Shown here in pieces: positions 17,017 to 24,795 of a stretch of 64,000 nucleotides of DNA. The notes beneath the pieces were generated by a model, which saw only the letters and a program-made list of their open reading frames with translations, was not told the origin of the DNA and made no database searches. Within the stretch, counting starts at the first letter, position 1; every line of letters starts with the position of its first letter. The position numbers and the translations under genes were made by a program. Origin of the DNA: Bacillota bacterium (GTDB lineage Bacteria > Bacillota > Clostridia > Oscillospirales > Ruminococcaceae); the NCBI GenBank assembly GCA_023460035.1, contig JAEWRN010000009.1, positions 1 to 64,000 of the forward strand, written 5' to 3'.

Positions 17017-18078
17017 ATGCTGCCTACCATTATCATACCGGCCTTTAACCCCAACGCTGCACTGCTGGCGTTGGTTTGCGAGCTGGCCAAAATACCGGGG
17101 TATACAATCCTGCTGGTGGACGACGGCAGTGACGCGGCGGTGCAGCCTATTTTTGAAGAGTGTAAACAGCGTTACGGCTGTGTGGTTTACCGGCACAGCG
17201 AAAACCGCGGCAAGGGGGCCGCACTGAAAACCGGCATTGGTCACGCCATGCGCATTCGGCCCGGGGCGGGGTTTGTCACTGCCGATGCCGACGGCCAGCA
17301 CAGTGCACAGGATATTTTGCGGGTGGCCCGCGCAGTACAGCAAAACCCGGCATACCTTGTGCTGGGCAGCCGCAATTTTGCACAGCCGGGGGTACCGTTT
17401 AAAAGCCACTGGGGCAACCGCATTACGGCGCTGGTATTTTGGGCGTCCTGCGGCGTGCGCTGCGCCGACACACAAACGGGGCTGCGGGGCATCCCCGCAA
17501 GGCTGGGGCAGCTTTGTACCCAAACGGCTGGCGAGCGGTTTGAATATGAAATGAACTTTTTAATGGCGGCCGCAAAACAGGGGGTGCCGTTGCTGCCGGT
17601 GCCCATCGCCACCATTTACCGCCCCGGCAACCCCACATCGCACTTTCACCCGCTGCGAGATTCGTTGCTGATTTACCAGAATATTCTGCGGTTTGGGGCT
17701 TCGTCGCTCATTTCGGCCGGGGCGGACCTTACGCTGTTTGCCGTGTTGAGCGCTTTGGTGTTTGGCACCACACCGCGCGGGCTGTTTTGGGCCACGGCGG
17801 CGGCCCGGTTTGCCAGCGGCGGGGTTAACTTTGCGCTGAACCACCGCTGGGTGTTTGCCGCACAGCGCACGGTAACGGGGGCGCTGGTGCGGTATGCTGC
17901 GCTGTTTGTCGCACAGCTGCTGGCAAGCTGGGCACTGGTCAGCCTGCTGGTGACGGTGCTGCCCGCGCTGCCGGCTAAAATACTGGCGGACACCGCACTG
18001 TTTTTTGCAAGTTATCAGGTGCAGCGCAGGTTTGTGTTTGGCAGCGCACCGCCCACCCCGGTGGAGGGCTGCCTATGA
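17017..18078 (+). CDS. Glycosyltransferase family 2 fused to a GtrA-like membrane domain
   Basis: 353 residues. Residues 1-215 form a GT-A glycosyltransferase: start strand TIIIPAFNP, LLVDDGSD, and the metal-binding TADADGQH. Residues about 225-350 form four helices of the GtrA/DPMS type, ending in SYQVQRRFVF. Such fusions make polyprenyl-phosphate sugars and flip or deliver them for surface glycan modification. ATG 17017 has AAAGGAGGGCGGCGA ahead, which excludes a longer upstream reading. It overlaps the next gene by ATGA. With the phosphodiester glycosidase that follows, a surface-polymer role is likely; the sugar is unknown. Confidence 0.88.
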   Translation: MLPTIIIPAFNPNAALLALVCELAKIPGYTILLVDDGSDAAVQPIFEECKQRYGCVVYRHSENRGKGAALKTGIGHAMRIRPGAGFVTADADGQHSAQDILRVARAVQQNPAYLVLGSRNFAQPGVPFKSHWGNRITALVFWASCGVRCADTQTGLRGIPARLGQLCTQTAGERFEYEMNFLMAAAKQGVPLLPVPIATIYRPGNPTSHFHPLRDSLLIYQNILRFGASSLISAGADLTLFAVLSALVFGTTPRGLFWATAAARFASGGVNFALNHRWVFAAQRTVTGALVRYAALFVAQLLASWALVSLLVTVLPALPAKILADTALFFASYQVQRRFVFGSAPPTPVEGCL

Positions 18079-19004
18079 GACACTTTTTTCAAAAGCCGTT
18101 TGTGGGGGCACTGGTTTATGGCACCTTGCTGGTGTTGTTTACGGCCTATGTGCTGCTGGATGCCTTTGTCATCCCCCGTGCGGGGGTGCCCGCCGTGGCA
18201 GACACGGCGGCGCTGGCTAGTGCGGTAACGCAAAGCAGCAGCGCGCAGCAGGGTACCTCTGCCAGCGAGGCGACAGTGACCGATACCAGCTATGACGACG
18301 GGTCGATACAGATTAGCATTGAAACCCTGCGGCTTGACGATACTACTTATTATGTGGCGGATATTCAGCTGGCAAGTGCCGATAGCTTGAAGACCGCCTT
18401 TGCACAGGCGACCTATGGGCGCAACATCAAGGCGACCACCAGCGAAATTGCCGCCGAAAACAACGCCATTTTTGCCATCAACGGGGATTTTTACGGTTTT
18501 CGTGATACCGGCTATGTGATACGCGGCGGTCAGCTTTACCGCGATACCGCCAGCAGCACGGCACAGGCAGAGGACCTTGTGATTGACAGCGACGGCAATT
18601 TTTCAATTATCAACGAAAGCGAGGTCACCGCGCAGCAGCTGCTAGAACAGGGTGCTGTGCAGGTGTTCAGCTTTGGCCCCGCCCTTGTAGAGGACGGGCA
18701 GGTAGTGGTAAGCACGGGGGAAGAGGTATACCAGGCGATGACCAGCAATCCCCGCACGGCGATTGGGCAAATTTCGGCGCTGCATTATCTCGTCATTGTG
18801 TCAGATGGCCGCACCAGTGAAAGTGCGGGCCTGACACTTTACCAGCTGGCCACCCTGTTTGCCCAGCGCGGCTGCACGGTCGCTTATAATTTAGACGGCG
18901 GCGGGTCTTCGACCATGGTCTTTAACGGCAACGTGGTCAATAACCCCACCAGTGGCAGGTCCATTGCAGAAAGGGCGGTGAGCGACATTGTCTATATTGC
19001 TTGA
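18075..19004 (+). CDS. Phosphodiester glycosidase (NAGPA domain) exopolysaccharide protein
   Basis: 309 residues: one N-terminal membrane anchor (about residues 12-34), a Ser/Thr/Ala-rich linker, then a NAGPA domain (about 85-308). Signature segments are AINGDFYG, NPRTAIGQ and YNLDGGGSSTMVFNG, characteristic of phosphodiester glycosidases that remove a GlcNAc or related cap from phosphodiester-linked sugars. It should face outward at the membrane. Its ATGA overlap with the GT2-GtrA gene and the following membrane protein gene indicate one operon. The substrate may be a teichoic-acid-like or other glycan phosphate (inference). Confidence 0.87.
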   Translation: MRHFFQKPFVGALVYGTLLVLFTAYVLLDAFVIPRAGVPAVADTAALASAVTQSSSAQQGTSASEATVTDTSYDDGSIQISIETLRLDDTTYYVADIQLASADSLKTAFAQATYGRNIKATTSEIAAENNAIFAINGDFYGFRDTGYVIRGGQLYRDTASSTAQAEDLVIDSDGNFSIINESEVTAQQLLEQGAVQVFSFGPALVEDGQVVVSTGEEVYQAMTSNPRTAIGQISALHYLVIVSDGRTSESAGLTLYQLATLFAQRGCTVAYNLDGGGSSTMVFNGNVVNNPTSGRSIAERAVSDIVYIA

Positions 19005-19401
19005 ACGCCAGTTGCGGCGCACCTTTTTTGTTTATGTTGCCTGTGCGGTTTTGGTGGGTGCCTTCGCCCAGGGGTATCTACTGTTTGGGCACGGGGTGCG
19101 CTCTGCCGCCATGACCTGGGCGTTTTTGTACCCGCTGCTTGGCGGGGCGCTGCCGTTTGGGCTGCTTTGGGCCACCCATTGCGGTTTTGCAGGGCATGGC
19201 CGTTGGCGGCTGGGCAGCAATTTATACCATGCGGGCCTTGCGGCACTGGTGACCGGCAGCTTGCTGCGCGGCGTGTTTGAGATAGCGGGTACCGGCTCGC
19301 CGTATCTGCCTGTGTATACCGCAGTGGGGGCGCTTTGCATCGCTGCCGGCATTGGCTGTATTGCGCTGCCCCCCGCACAGGGGGCAACCCGGCAAAAGTA
19401 A
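18988..19401 (+). CDS. Four-helix membrane protein of unknown function
   Basis: 137 residues with four hydrophobic helices and a short basic tail. No family is recognised. It overlaps the end of the glycosidase gene by 17 bases and starts with TTG at 18988 behind a weak GGTGAG, so translation is probably coupled. Helix 1 (FVYVACAVLVGAFAQGYLLF) and helices 3-4 are Gly/Ala-rich. Being last in the surface-glycan operon, it may help anchor or export the product, but nothing in the sequence shows this. Confidence 0.7.
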   Translation: MSILLERQLRRTFFVYVACAVLVGAFAQGYLLFGHGVRSAAMTWAFLYPLLGGALPFGLLWATHCGFAGHGRWRLGSNLYHAGLAALVTGSLLRGVFEIAGTGSPYLPVYTAVGALCIAAGIGCIALPPAQGATRQK

Positions 19402-19402
19402 A

Positions 19403-19453
19403 ACCAAAACAAAACACCCACACTTTTTAAAAAGTGCGGGTGTTTTGTTTTGG
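19403..19453. terminator. Bidirectional terminator between the glycan operon and agrD
   Basis: Long inverted repeat with 24-25-bp arms (one mismatch) running from CCAAAACAAAAC to GTTTTGTTTTGG. It can end both the plus-strand glycan operon and the minus-strand agr operon. Confidence 0.85.
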
Positions 19454-19532
19454 TAAGTAAAATTTATATGTCGCGCTGCGGTGCTGCCGTTTGCAATGTA
19501 ATATAAAATGATGTTCAAAAAAGAAGCAGTTT

Positions 19533-19685
19533 TTATTTGTTTGCCTGCCGGCTGTCGCTGGCGGGCCGCTGGGGCTGATAAATAATACCGGTGCAGGTCG
19601 GCGGCCAGTCTTTGGCCTCTTTATCGGTGGCCTTGTTAATCATTTTTGCACTTGCCTTCAGTAATGCATCCTTCCAGTGATTCAT
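19533..19685 (-). CDS. agrD: AgrD-type precursor of a cyclic thiolactone autoinducer
   Basis: A 50-residue precursor: amphipathic N-terminal helix (residues 1-20), charged hinge DKEAKD, core around Cys31 (PPTCTGIIYQPQRP) and a charged tail. In clostridial AgrD peptides the signal is a five-residue thiolactone ring starting at Cys, followed by (H/Y)-x-P-x-x-P. By that rule the ring is Cys31-Ile35 with the cut before Tyr36. ATG 19685 has AGGAGG 9 bases upstream. The gene overlaps the 3' end of agrB by 50 bases, so the pair is translated from one message. Too short for most gene finders but well supported by context. Confidence 0.88.
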   Translation of the reverse strand: MNHWKDALLKASAKMINKATDKEAKDWPPTCTGIIYQPQRPASDSRQANK

Positions 19686-20271
19686 GTTCAATGACCTCCT
19701 GATGAGTGATTTTAGCAATAATCAGCAGCAGCGCGGCTGCGGACATACCCAGTAATAGAGAAGCGGCAAGGCCCCCGCTGTCGGGGCGCAGCGCCAAGCC
19801 GATAACCAGCAGGCTTTCAACCAGAAGCACCAAACGGGTGCGACGGCGGTTGGCACAAAGCTCTGCTTCGGTTTGCGGGGCGGCAGGGTTGTTGATGGGG
19901 GCAAGCAGGTAAACCACACCTGCGGCTGCCAGCAACAGCAGCAGCGCACCCGGCAGCGGTAGCGCCAGTACCGCCTGCAACAAAACGGTGTTGCAGGCCG
20001 CCAGCAGTGCACTGCTGGCAAGCAGGCACTGCCACCAGGCATGGGCGTGGTACCCGCCCGCCGTTTTGCGCAGCGTGGTAAGCCCCAGCAAAAAAACAGC
20101 GGTGTGCCAAGGCCCCCCGGTTTGCAAGCCGACCCAAAGCATCGGCCCCCAGGCAAGCAGTGTAAAAAGGGCTTTTTCTACCGTGTACACATACCAATCA
20201 CGGCGGCTGGCCGCCAGCAGGTTTTGGCAAATATAAAAAGAAACTATCCTCTCTGACAGGTTGCGCAGCAT
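19636..20271 (-). CDS. agrB: AgrB-like peptide-processing membrane protease
   Basis: 211 residues with about six hydrophobic segments. AgrB cleaves the AgrD C-terminal tail and helps form the thiolactone. The catalytic His75 and Cys82 are seen in RKTAGGYHAHAWWQC with the exact seven-residue spacing of known AgrB proteins. ATG 20271 follows AAGGGGGTG; the longer frame upstream runs into the promoter. It lies 165 bases downstream of agrC, and this gap contains its own promoter with four LytTR-type repeats, so agrBD is a separately activated unit, as in feedback-amplified Agr systems. Confidence 0.93.
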   Translation of the reverse strand: MLRNLSERIVSFYICQNLLAASRRDWYVYTVEKALFTLLAWGPMLWVGLQTGGPWHTAVFLLGLTTLRKTAGGYHAHAWWQCLLASSALLAACNTVLLQAVLALPLPGALLLLLAAAGVVYLLAPINNPAAPQTEAELCANRRRTRLVLLVESLLVIGLALRPDSGGLAASLLLGMSAAALLLIIAKITHQEVIEHESLEGCITEGKCKND

Positions 20272-20293
20272 AGCGGCACCCCCTTGTTGAAAA

Positions 20294-20322
20294 AGGATAG
20301 CATCTTCTGTTTTTGTATACAA
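20294..20322 (-). promoter_or_regulatory. Promoter of agrBD
   Basis: TTGTAT (20322-20317) and TATCCT (20299-20294) with a 17-bp spacer on the minus strand. Both boxes are weak, as expected for a promoter that needs an activator. The nearest GGAACA repeat ends exactly 6 bases before the -35 box. Confidence 0.75.
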
Positions 20323-20328
20323 TTAAAA

Positions 20329-20413
20329 TGTTCCCAAATGGGGGTGAAATGTTCCCAAATGGGGGTAGCATGTTCCGACAGGGGGGTAAAGTGTTCCCTA
20401 ATAATGGTAATAC
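20329..20413 (-). repeat. Four 21-bp direct repeats, likely AgrA (LytTR) binding array at agrBD
   Basis: Read on the plus strand, TGTTCC occurs at 20329, 20350, 20371 and 20392, a period of exactly 21 bp. The first two units are the same over 18 bases (including TTCCCAAATGGGGGT); the outer two have diverged. LytTR regulators such as AgrA bind pairs of 9-bp half-sites with 12 bp between them, i.e. a 21-bp period on one DNA face. The same motif occurs, in two copies, at 22582-22623 and 27484-27525. Confidence 0.8.
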
Positions 20414-20435
20414 ATAATATCAATAACGGCAAATA

Positions 20436-21728
20436 TTACAGCAGCAGGGTGAACTGAAACCACCCGTTTTCATACGAAAACAGGTATTCGCAGTTGTAAG
20501 CGGCCAGCACGTTTTTGATGTTATTGATGCCGTACCCGTGGTTCAGGGTGCGCGGGCTTTCGCTGACCACCTCGTTGTCAATCACCCGTACCGGCCCTGC
20601 CGTGGTGTTTTTGACCGACAGCAGCACCCCGCTTTCGCTGTCGTTTGTAAATTTAACGCGGATCTGCCGCTGGCCTTCGGGTGCCTGCGCACTGGCTTTA
20701 ATGGCGTTATCCATCAGGTTTGAAAGCACGGCCACAAGGTCTTCGTCGGCAAAGGGCAGCCCGGCAAGGTCGCCTACTAAAAATTCAACCTGTACGCCCT
20801 TGTTTTTAGCGGCAAGGTATTTTTGGTTCAGCACCGCATCCACAATGGCATTGTTGCTTTTTACAACGGTGCTCACTGCGGCGACCCGCTGGCTGATACC
20901 CTCGACATACTTTGTCAGCTTGTTCAGGTCGCCTTCTTCCGCCAGCTGCTCAATGGCCAGCATGTGGTTGTTAAAGTCGTGCGTCAGCTGCCGCTGCTCC
21001 TGGTAAGCCTGCGACAGGGCCTGAATGTTGTTCATTTCGGCGGCAACCTGCTGGTGCAAAATCAGGCTGTCACGCTGGCGTGCCTTTTCTATATTCAGGC
21101 GCTCCATAAAAATCACAATCACAATATTGCAAAGTGCAAGGCCAAAGGTGTCGATGATGACCCACGGCGAAGCGGTTTCGCCGCTTTGGGTGTTCATGCC
21201 CAAAATCAGCAGGGTGACCACGGTGAACACCGGGAAAATCATCAACGTCAGCCATTCTGCCACCGAGATCGAGTTTTGGTTGCGGCGGCTTTGCCGCAAC
21301 TTGCGCAGTATAAAAGCGGTCAAAAACAGCACTGTTTTTGAGATAAGTGCGATTGCAATGAACATGCTGAGGGAAGCGTAAATTTGCTCCATGGAAAGGT
21401 TAAAAATACGCATCAAGGCCAGAATAACGACATAATCCAACCCATAAACTAAAATGTAAAAAAGGGTGGCAAGGAAAAGTTTTTTTAACAGGTTACCATC
21501 GTATACCAGTAGTGCAAACACACCATACACTAAAATGGAAAACCCAATTTTAAGGTAAGAGACCGGGGGCACATGCCCAACCAGCACCACATAAAACGCA
21601 GCAAACATGCCAAGCCAAGCGGCTGCCAGTTTGCCGCCGGATAATTTGCGTTTTAAAAAAGCATCGAAGAATAAAAGGGCGGACACGCATTCGACGAAAA
21701 TCGTCGAAAAGCTGAGAATTTTGTCCAT
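20436..21728 (-). CDS. agrC: AgrC-like sensor histidine kinase (GHKL type)
   Basis: 430 residues: six hydrophobic segments in residues 1-205 (autoinducer sensing), a dimerisation/phosphoacceptor helix with His in QLTHDFNNHM, and a GHKL ATPase domain (N box LSNLMDNAIKAS; glycine box NHGYGINNIK near the end). This is the layout of AgrC/ComD quorum sensors. ATG 21728 follows GGGAGG and shares its A with the stop of agrA (TGATG), so agrA and agrC are coupled. It is followed by the agrBD promoter. The ligand is inferred to be the peptide from the neighbouring agrD. Confidence 0.93.
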   Translation of the reverse strand: MDKILSFSTIFVECVSALLFFDAFLKRKLSGGKLAAAWLGMFAAFYVVLVGHVPPVSYLKIGFSILVYGVFALLVYDGNLLKKLFLATLFYILVYGLDYVVILALMRIFNLSMEQIYASLSMFIAIALISKTVLFLTAFILRKLRQSRRNQNSISVAEWLTLMIFPVFTVVTLLILGMNTQSGETASPWVIIDTFGLALCNIVIVIFMERLNIEKARQRDSLILHQQVAAEMNNIQALSQAYQEQRQLTHDFNNHMLAIEQLAEEGDLNKLTKYVEGISQRVAAVSTVVKSNNAIVDAVLNQKYLAAKNKGVQVEFLVGDLAGLPFADEDLVAVLSNLMDNAIKASAQAPEGQRQIRVKFTNDSESGVLLSVKNTTAGPVRVIDNEVVSESPRTLNHGYGINNIKNVLAAYNCEYLFSYENGWFQFTLLL

Positions 21729-22438
21729 CAAAACCTCCCTTTCCACTTCAAAAACTTTTGCACCAGCTCTTGGTAGCCCTGCGCACTTGCCCGCAAAGAT
21801 TCACCGTTATCCAGGCTGACAATGTAGTTTTTGATGCTTAAAATATGCTGCGCATTGACAAGAAAGCTTTTTTGTATGCGAAAAAAGTCTTTGCTGGCAA
21901 GCTCGTTTTCAAGGGTTTGCAATTTTTCGTAATAGCTGAAGGTGCTTTGCTCGCTGTCGGCAAGGTGCAGCGTCACAATACGCTTGCAGCTTTCAATGTA
22001 CAAAATATTGTCCAGCAAAAACTGGTACAGCTCGGCCTCACTGGTTACGTTTAACACCCGCTGGCGCTGCTGCACTTTTTGCAACGCGGCCTCTAGGCAG
22101 TCTTTTAAAGTGGTTTCAAGGTCCTGCTTTAGCAGGTAGCGAAATGCCTGTACTTCATACCCGCGCGGCGCATACTCCACAAAGGACGACACATAGATCA
22201 ACACCAGCGTGTTGTTTTTTTTGCGAATGGCTTGCGCCACCTCGATGCCGTTTTTTTCGCCCATATCCACATCTAAAAACAAGATATCATATTTTGAAAA
22301 ATCACTGGCCAGCAGCTCTTGCGGGTCGGTGAAAGTAAAACACTCCACTGCGCCGGGGTCGGTTTTAAAATAGGCCTGTATCAGCTTTTGCAAGCGCTCA
22401 ATGCAAATCAATTCGTCGTCGCAGATTGCAATTTTCAT
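21728..22438 (-). CDS. agrA: AgrA-like LytTR response regulator
   Basis: 236 residues. Receiver domain (1-125) with the acidic pair CDDE, phosphoacceptor Asp in FLDVDMG and conserved Lys (LLKQD). The LytTR DNA-binding domain fills residues 140-236, including SKDFFRIQKSFLVNAQHI and the final LVQKFLKW. It should bind the 21-bp-spaced repeats at agrBD and two plus-strand promoters. ATG 22438 has AAAGGAG 9 bases upstream; a longer frame to 22501 has no ribosome binding site. It is the first gene of the agrAC unit. Confidence 0.93.
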   Translation of the reverse strand: MKIAICDDELICIERLQKLIQAYFKTDPGAVECFTFTDPQELLASDFSKYDILFLDVDMGEKNGIEVAQAIRKKNNTLVLIYVSSFVEYAPRGYEVQAFRYLLKQDLETTLKDCLEAALQKVQQRQRVLNVTSEAELYQFLLDNILYIESCKRIVTLHLADSEQSTFSYYEKLQTLENELASKDFFRIQKSFLVNAQHILSIKNYIVSLDNGESLRASAQGYQELVQKFLKWKGRF

Positions 22439-22505
22439 CGAAAAACTCCTTTCAAGCGTAGCGGCACCAAAACAGCCGGCAGCCGCCGCTTTTTCAACCA
22501 TTTCT

Positions 22506-22534
22506 ATTATACACGCTGTGCCCTTTTTTGAACA
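22506..22534 (-). promoter_or_regulatory. Probable promoter of agrAC
   Basis: Perfect TATAAT (22511-22506) with TGTTCA (22534-22529) 17 bp upstream on the minus strand. It has no GGAACA repeats at the regulated distance, which fits basal expression of the sensor pair. Confidence 0.55.
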
Positions 22535-22581
22535 GCGGGCAAGGACGACCGGTTAATTTTACTTAAATTAGAACCGTTATC

Positions 22582-22658
22582 GATTACCCCCGTTTCGGAA
22601 CAAATTACCACTATTTGGGAACAATTTAGTTGTGATTATTTTGTGAAGGTGCTATTGT
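22582..22658 (+). promoter_or_regulatory. LytTR-controlled promoter of the secreted-protein gene
   Basis: Two repeats ending GGAACA start this motif at 22597 and 22618 (21 bp apart). Six bases later comes TTGTGA (22630-22635), a 17-bp spacer, and TATTGT (22653-22658). Every distance equals those at agrBD, and the 3 bases before the -10 box (TGC) are also shared. Confidence 0.8.
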
Positions 22659-22881
22659 TTGTGTGAAGAAAAAAACAAAATTGATGCAAAATATAGAGCC
22701 TGGCTTATCGGACGGCTGCATATAGTCTATTGTTTTAAAACAGGTATTTTTTTATATTATTGGGCAATATATTGCCCCCTGTTTGTGGTGATAAGGGCAA
22801 CTATTTGCGTTAAAAAAGTAAAAGTAAATTTAGGTATCGGTGCACAGGTACTTGAATAAATTTTTTAAGGAGGTCTCATTT

Positions 22882-23415
22882 ATGGTACAATCGAAAAAAT
22901 TTGCCCGCAATATTGGCGCATTGCTGCTTGCGCTGGCCCTGATGTTGGTTTTTGCATTGCCCGCCCACGCGGCATGGACATTACAACCAGATACACTTTA
23001 TTCAAATTCGCTTTACCTGAATATTTATGGCACTACTGGACCTCGGCTGAAAGCGAGAGTTTTGACACTTTACAGCACATCAAGCCCCAATATAGATCAA
23101 AATTTTCAATTAAGGCAGGTTACGATAGAAGGTGAGACGGGGTACGTTCTGTGTGCAGCTCAGAATTATGACTATGCAATAAATCGTCGTACTTCAGATG
23201 GGCGGGCATGGTTGTGGACATATAATACCAAGCTTGACTTTCATGACTCTATGATTACAACACCTGTTCCGAATCCTGATCGTCCATTTACAATGGCCTA
23301 TTATCCGGGAGTAGGGCTTAGCTATTCGGATACAGTAAATGGCGCTTCGGTTTGGCTTAACCGTGGGTCAAGTGCCTGGTTTATCAGCGGTACACCCACA
23401 CTGCCGTTACGATAA
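22882..23415 (+). CDS. Secreted protein of unknown function, predicted Agr-controlled
   Basis: 177 residues with a clear signal peptide (basic start, hydrophobic ALLLALALMLVFALP, cleavage after AHA near residue 31). The mature part of about 147 residues is rich in Tyr, Thr, Ser and Asn and has alternating short strands. Segments DQNFQLRQV and YAINRRTSDGRAWLW faintly recall ricin-type beta-trefoil repeats, but this is weak. The gene is much more AT-rich than its surroundings, suggesting recent acquisition. ATG 22882 has AAGGAGGT ahead. It has its own LytTR-type promoter and terminator, so it is a single-gene target. Could be an enzyme inhibitor, adhesin or bacteriocin-like protein; not known. 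Confidence 0.85.
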   Translation: MVQSKKFARNIGALLLALALMLVFALPAHAAWTLQPDTLYSNSLYLNIYGTTGPRLKARVLTLYSTSSPNIDQNFQLRQVTIEGETGYVLCAAQNYDYAINRRTSDGRAWLWTYNTKLDFHDSMITTPVPNPDRPFTMAYYPGVGLSYSDTVNGASVWLNRGSSAWFISGTPTLPLR

Positions 23416-23425
23416 GAAAATAATT

Positions 23426-23470
23426 AAATTGGTACAAGGTAAATATTTACCTTGTACCAATTTATAATTT
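23426..23470 (+). terminator. Terminator after the secreted-protein gene
   Basis: Perfect 18-bp inverted repeat (AAATTGGTACAAGGTAAA and its complement) followed by TATAATTTT. Part of the message may read through into the lipoprotein genes, for which no separate promoter is obvious. Confidence 0.8.
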
Positions 23471-23486
23471 TAAAAGCAGGTGTAAC

Positions 23487-24746
23487 ATGAAACAATTTTT
23501 AAGTGTACTGCTAGCAGGGGTGTTGTTCTTTTGTACTGCCTGTACCCCCACACAGGCGGGTAGCAATGTTGCGGCAGCCCCCACGGCGCAAACGGGCAAA
23601 GAGCTTACTGCCTGTACTGCAGTGAACGATAAAGGGTTTTATAGTGTTGAAGTATATCGGCAAGATATTGCAAATATCATGTATCTGGATTTTGCAACTG
23701 GTCAGCAGATATTTTTGTGCAACCGGCCGGAGTGTAAACACGACAATGAAAGCTGTAATTCGTACTTTTCAATTAAGGGGGAATATCTCCCGGCGTTGCG
23801 ACTTGCAGGCAAACACATACTGCTCATGCGTACCGGTGGTAGTGAAGAACTACCACCCCAAATTACAATAAGAGATTTAGATGGCGCTAATCGCCAAACT
23901 CTTTGTGAGTTTAAAAGCAATCAAAACATTGCGACAGAACTATATACGGATGGCGATTTTATATATTTTGGTTTGACTACAACAAATAAAGAGGATTTAA
24001 CTCAAACTGAAAGCCTAGTAAAAGTATCATTGCAAACCGGGCAGTTGGACACTTTGCATACTTACCCCGCAAATGAAGCACCACACATTTTTTTTGGGGC
24101 TTACCAAGGCAAACTAATCGTGGATGCAGATTTAGTGGATGCCGCTGGTAAGCCGTGGCGGTCTTTTTACTGGCTGGATACCAGCAAAACAGACGGAGAG
24201 GCGCTCAGCAAAGAACCGTTTTACACTTATGCAGCGGATGAAAAGGGCGTTCTGTTTTCAGGAGAATGTATGTATGTAAATGACAAAAAAAGCAGCGTTT
24301 TAACAGAGCAAAACATGGCTACCGGCAAGCAACGAAGTTGGGACTGTTCCAACCTCACGAAAAACATGGTAGATTATGGGAGCATGTCGTTTGGCCCCAT
24401 ATTTGACGATTATTTTTCTCTTTTAATCATAGAGAATAGCGATGATAAGCCTTTTGAGGCAAAAGAATATTTACTGAATTTGACGGATGGCAGCATTACC
24501 CCGGAAACACTGAGATGTTTATATAATGGACATGACCTTCAGATTTTAGGTTTTTATCAGGATTCTCTCTGTGTGATTGTTGATTATAAAGATGTTACGT
24601 TTCAGTTTGAAGATGAGGAAGGTATGCACGAGTATGAATCGGTAACGCCGGTTTACGCCATGATCGACAAAAAAGATTTTATTGCGTCAAACCCCAATTA
24701 CCGCATTATCCCGGAACCCACCATCCCCACCGGGGCAGGTAGTTAA
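23487..24746 (+). CDS. Lipoprotein with CxHD cysteine motif, beta-propeller-like (copy 1)
   Basis: 419 residues. A signal peptide ends in FFCTAC, a slightly atypical lipobox, so it should be a membrane-anchored lipoprotein facing outward. After a Thr/Ala linker come repeated units of the type MYLDFATGQQIFLCNRPECKHD, and many LYTDGDFIYFGL/LVKVSLQTGQL strands, which resemble blades of a beta-propeller. The four-Cys cluster CNRPECKHDNESCN is typical of a clostridial lipoprotein family of unknown function. RBS is weak (GCAGGTGTAAC). It is a tandem duplicate of the next gene. Confidence 0.85.
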   Translation: MKQFLSVLLAGVLFFCTACTPTQAGSNVAAAPTAQTGKELTACTAVNDKGFYSVEVYRQDIANIMYLDFATGQQIFLCNRPECKHDNESCNSYFSIKGEYLPALRLAGKHILLMRTGGSEELPPQITIRDLDGANRQTLCEFKSNQNIATELYTDGDFIYFGLTTTNKEDLTQTESLVKVSLQTGQLDTLHTYPANEAPHIFFGAYQGKLIVDADLVDAAGKPWRSFYWLDTSKTDGEALSKEPFYTYAADEKGVLFSGECMYVNDKKSSVLTEQNMATGKQRSWDCSNLTKNMVDYGSMSFGPIFDDYFSLLIIENSDDKPFEAKEYLLNLTDGSITPETLRCLYNGHDLQILGFYQDSLCVIVDYKDVTFQFEDEEGMHEYESVTPVYAMIDKKDFIASNPNYRIIPEPTIPTGAGS

Positions 24747-24795
24747 CCCTTGGGCACAAGGCTGTTAAAAAAGCCCTATTAAAGGCAGGTGTAAC

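Larger units (their letters stand above)
22439..22881. other. Divergent regulatory region between agrA and the secreted-protein gene
   Basis: 443 bases, AT-rich to the right. It holds the agrA promoter (minus strand), the LytTR repeat pair and its promoter (plus strand), and a leader of about 215 bases ahead of the secreted-protein gene. A frame open from 22659 to 22859 lies in this leader but has no ribosome binding site and is not called as a gene. Confidence 0.6.

Noticed and set aside
20329..20413. CRISPR-like repeats
   Set aside because: Units are 21 bp in head-to-tail period without spacers of similar size, only four copies, and placed exactly before a promoter; they fit regulator sites.
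22659..22859. A 66-residue frame in the leader of the secreted-protein gene
   Set aside because: No ribosome binding site, begins at the expected transcription start, and composition is that of AT-rich untranslated DNA.
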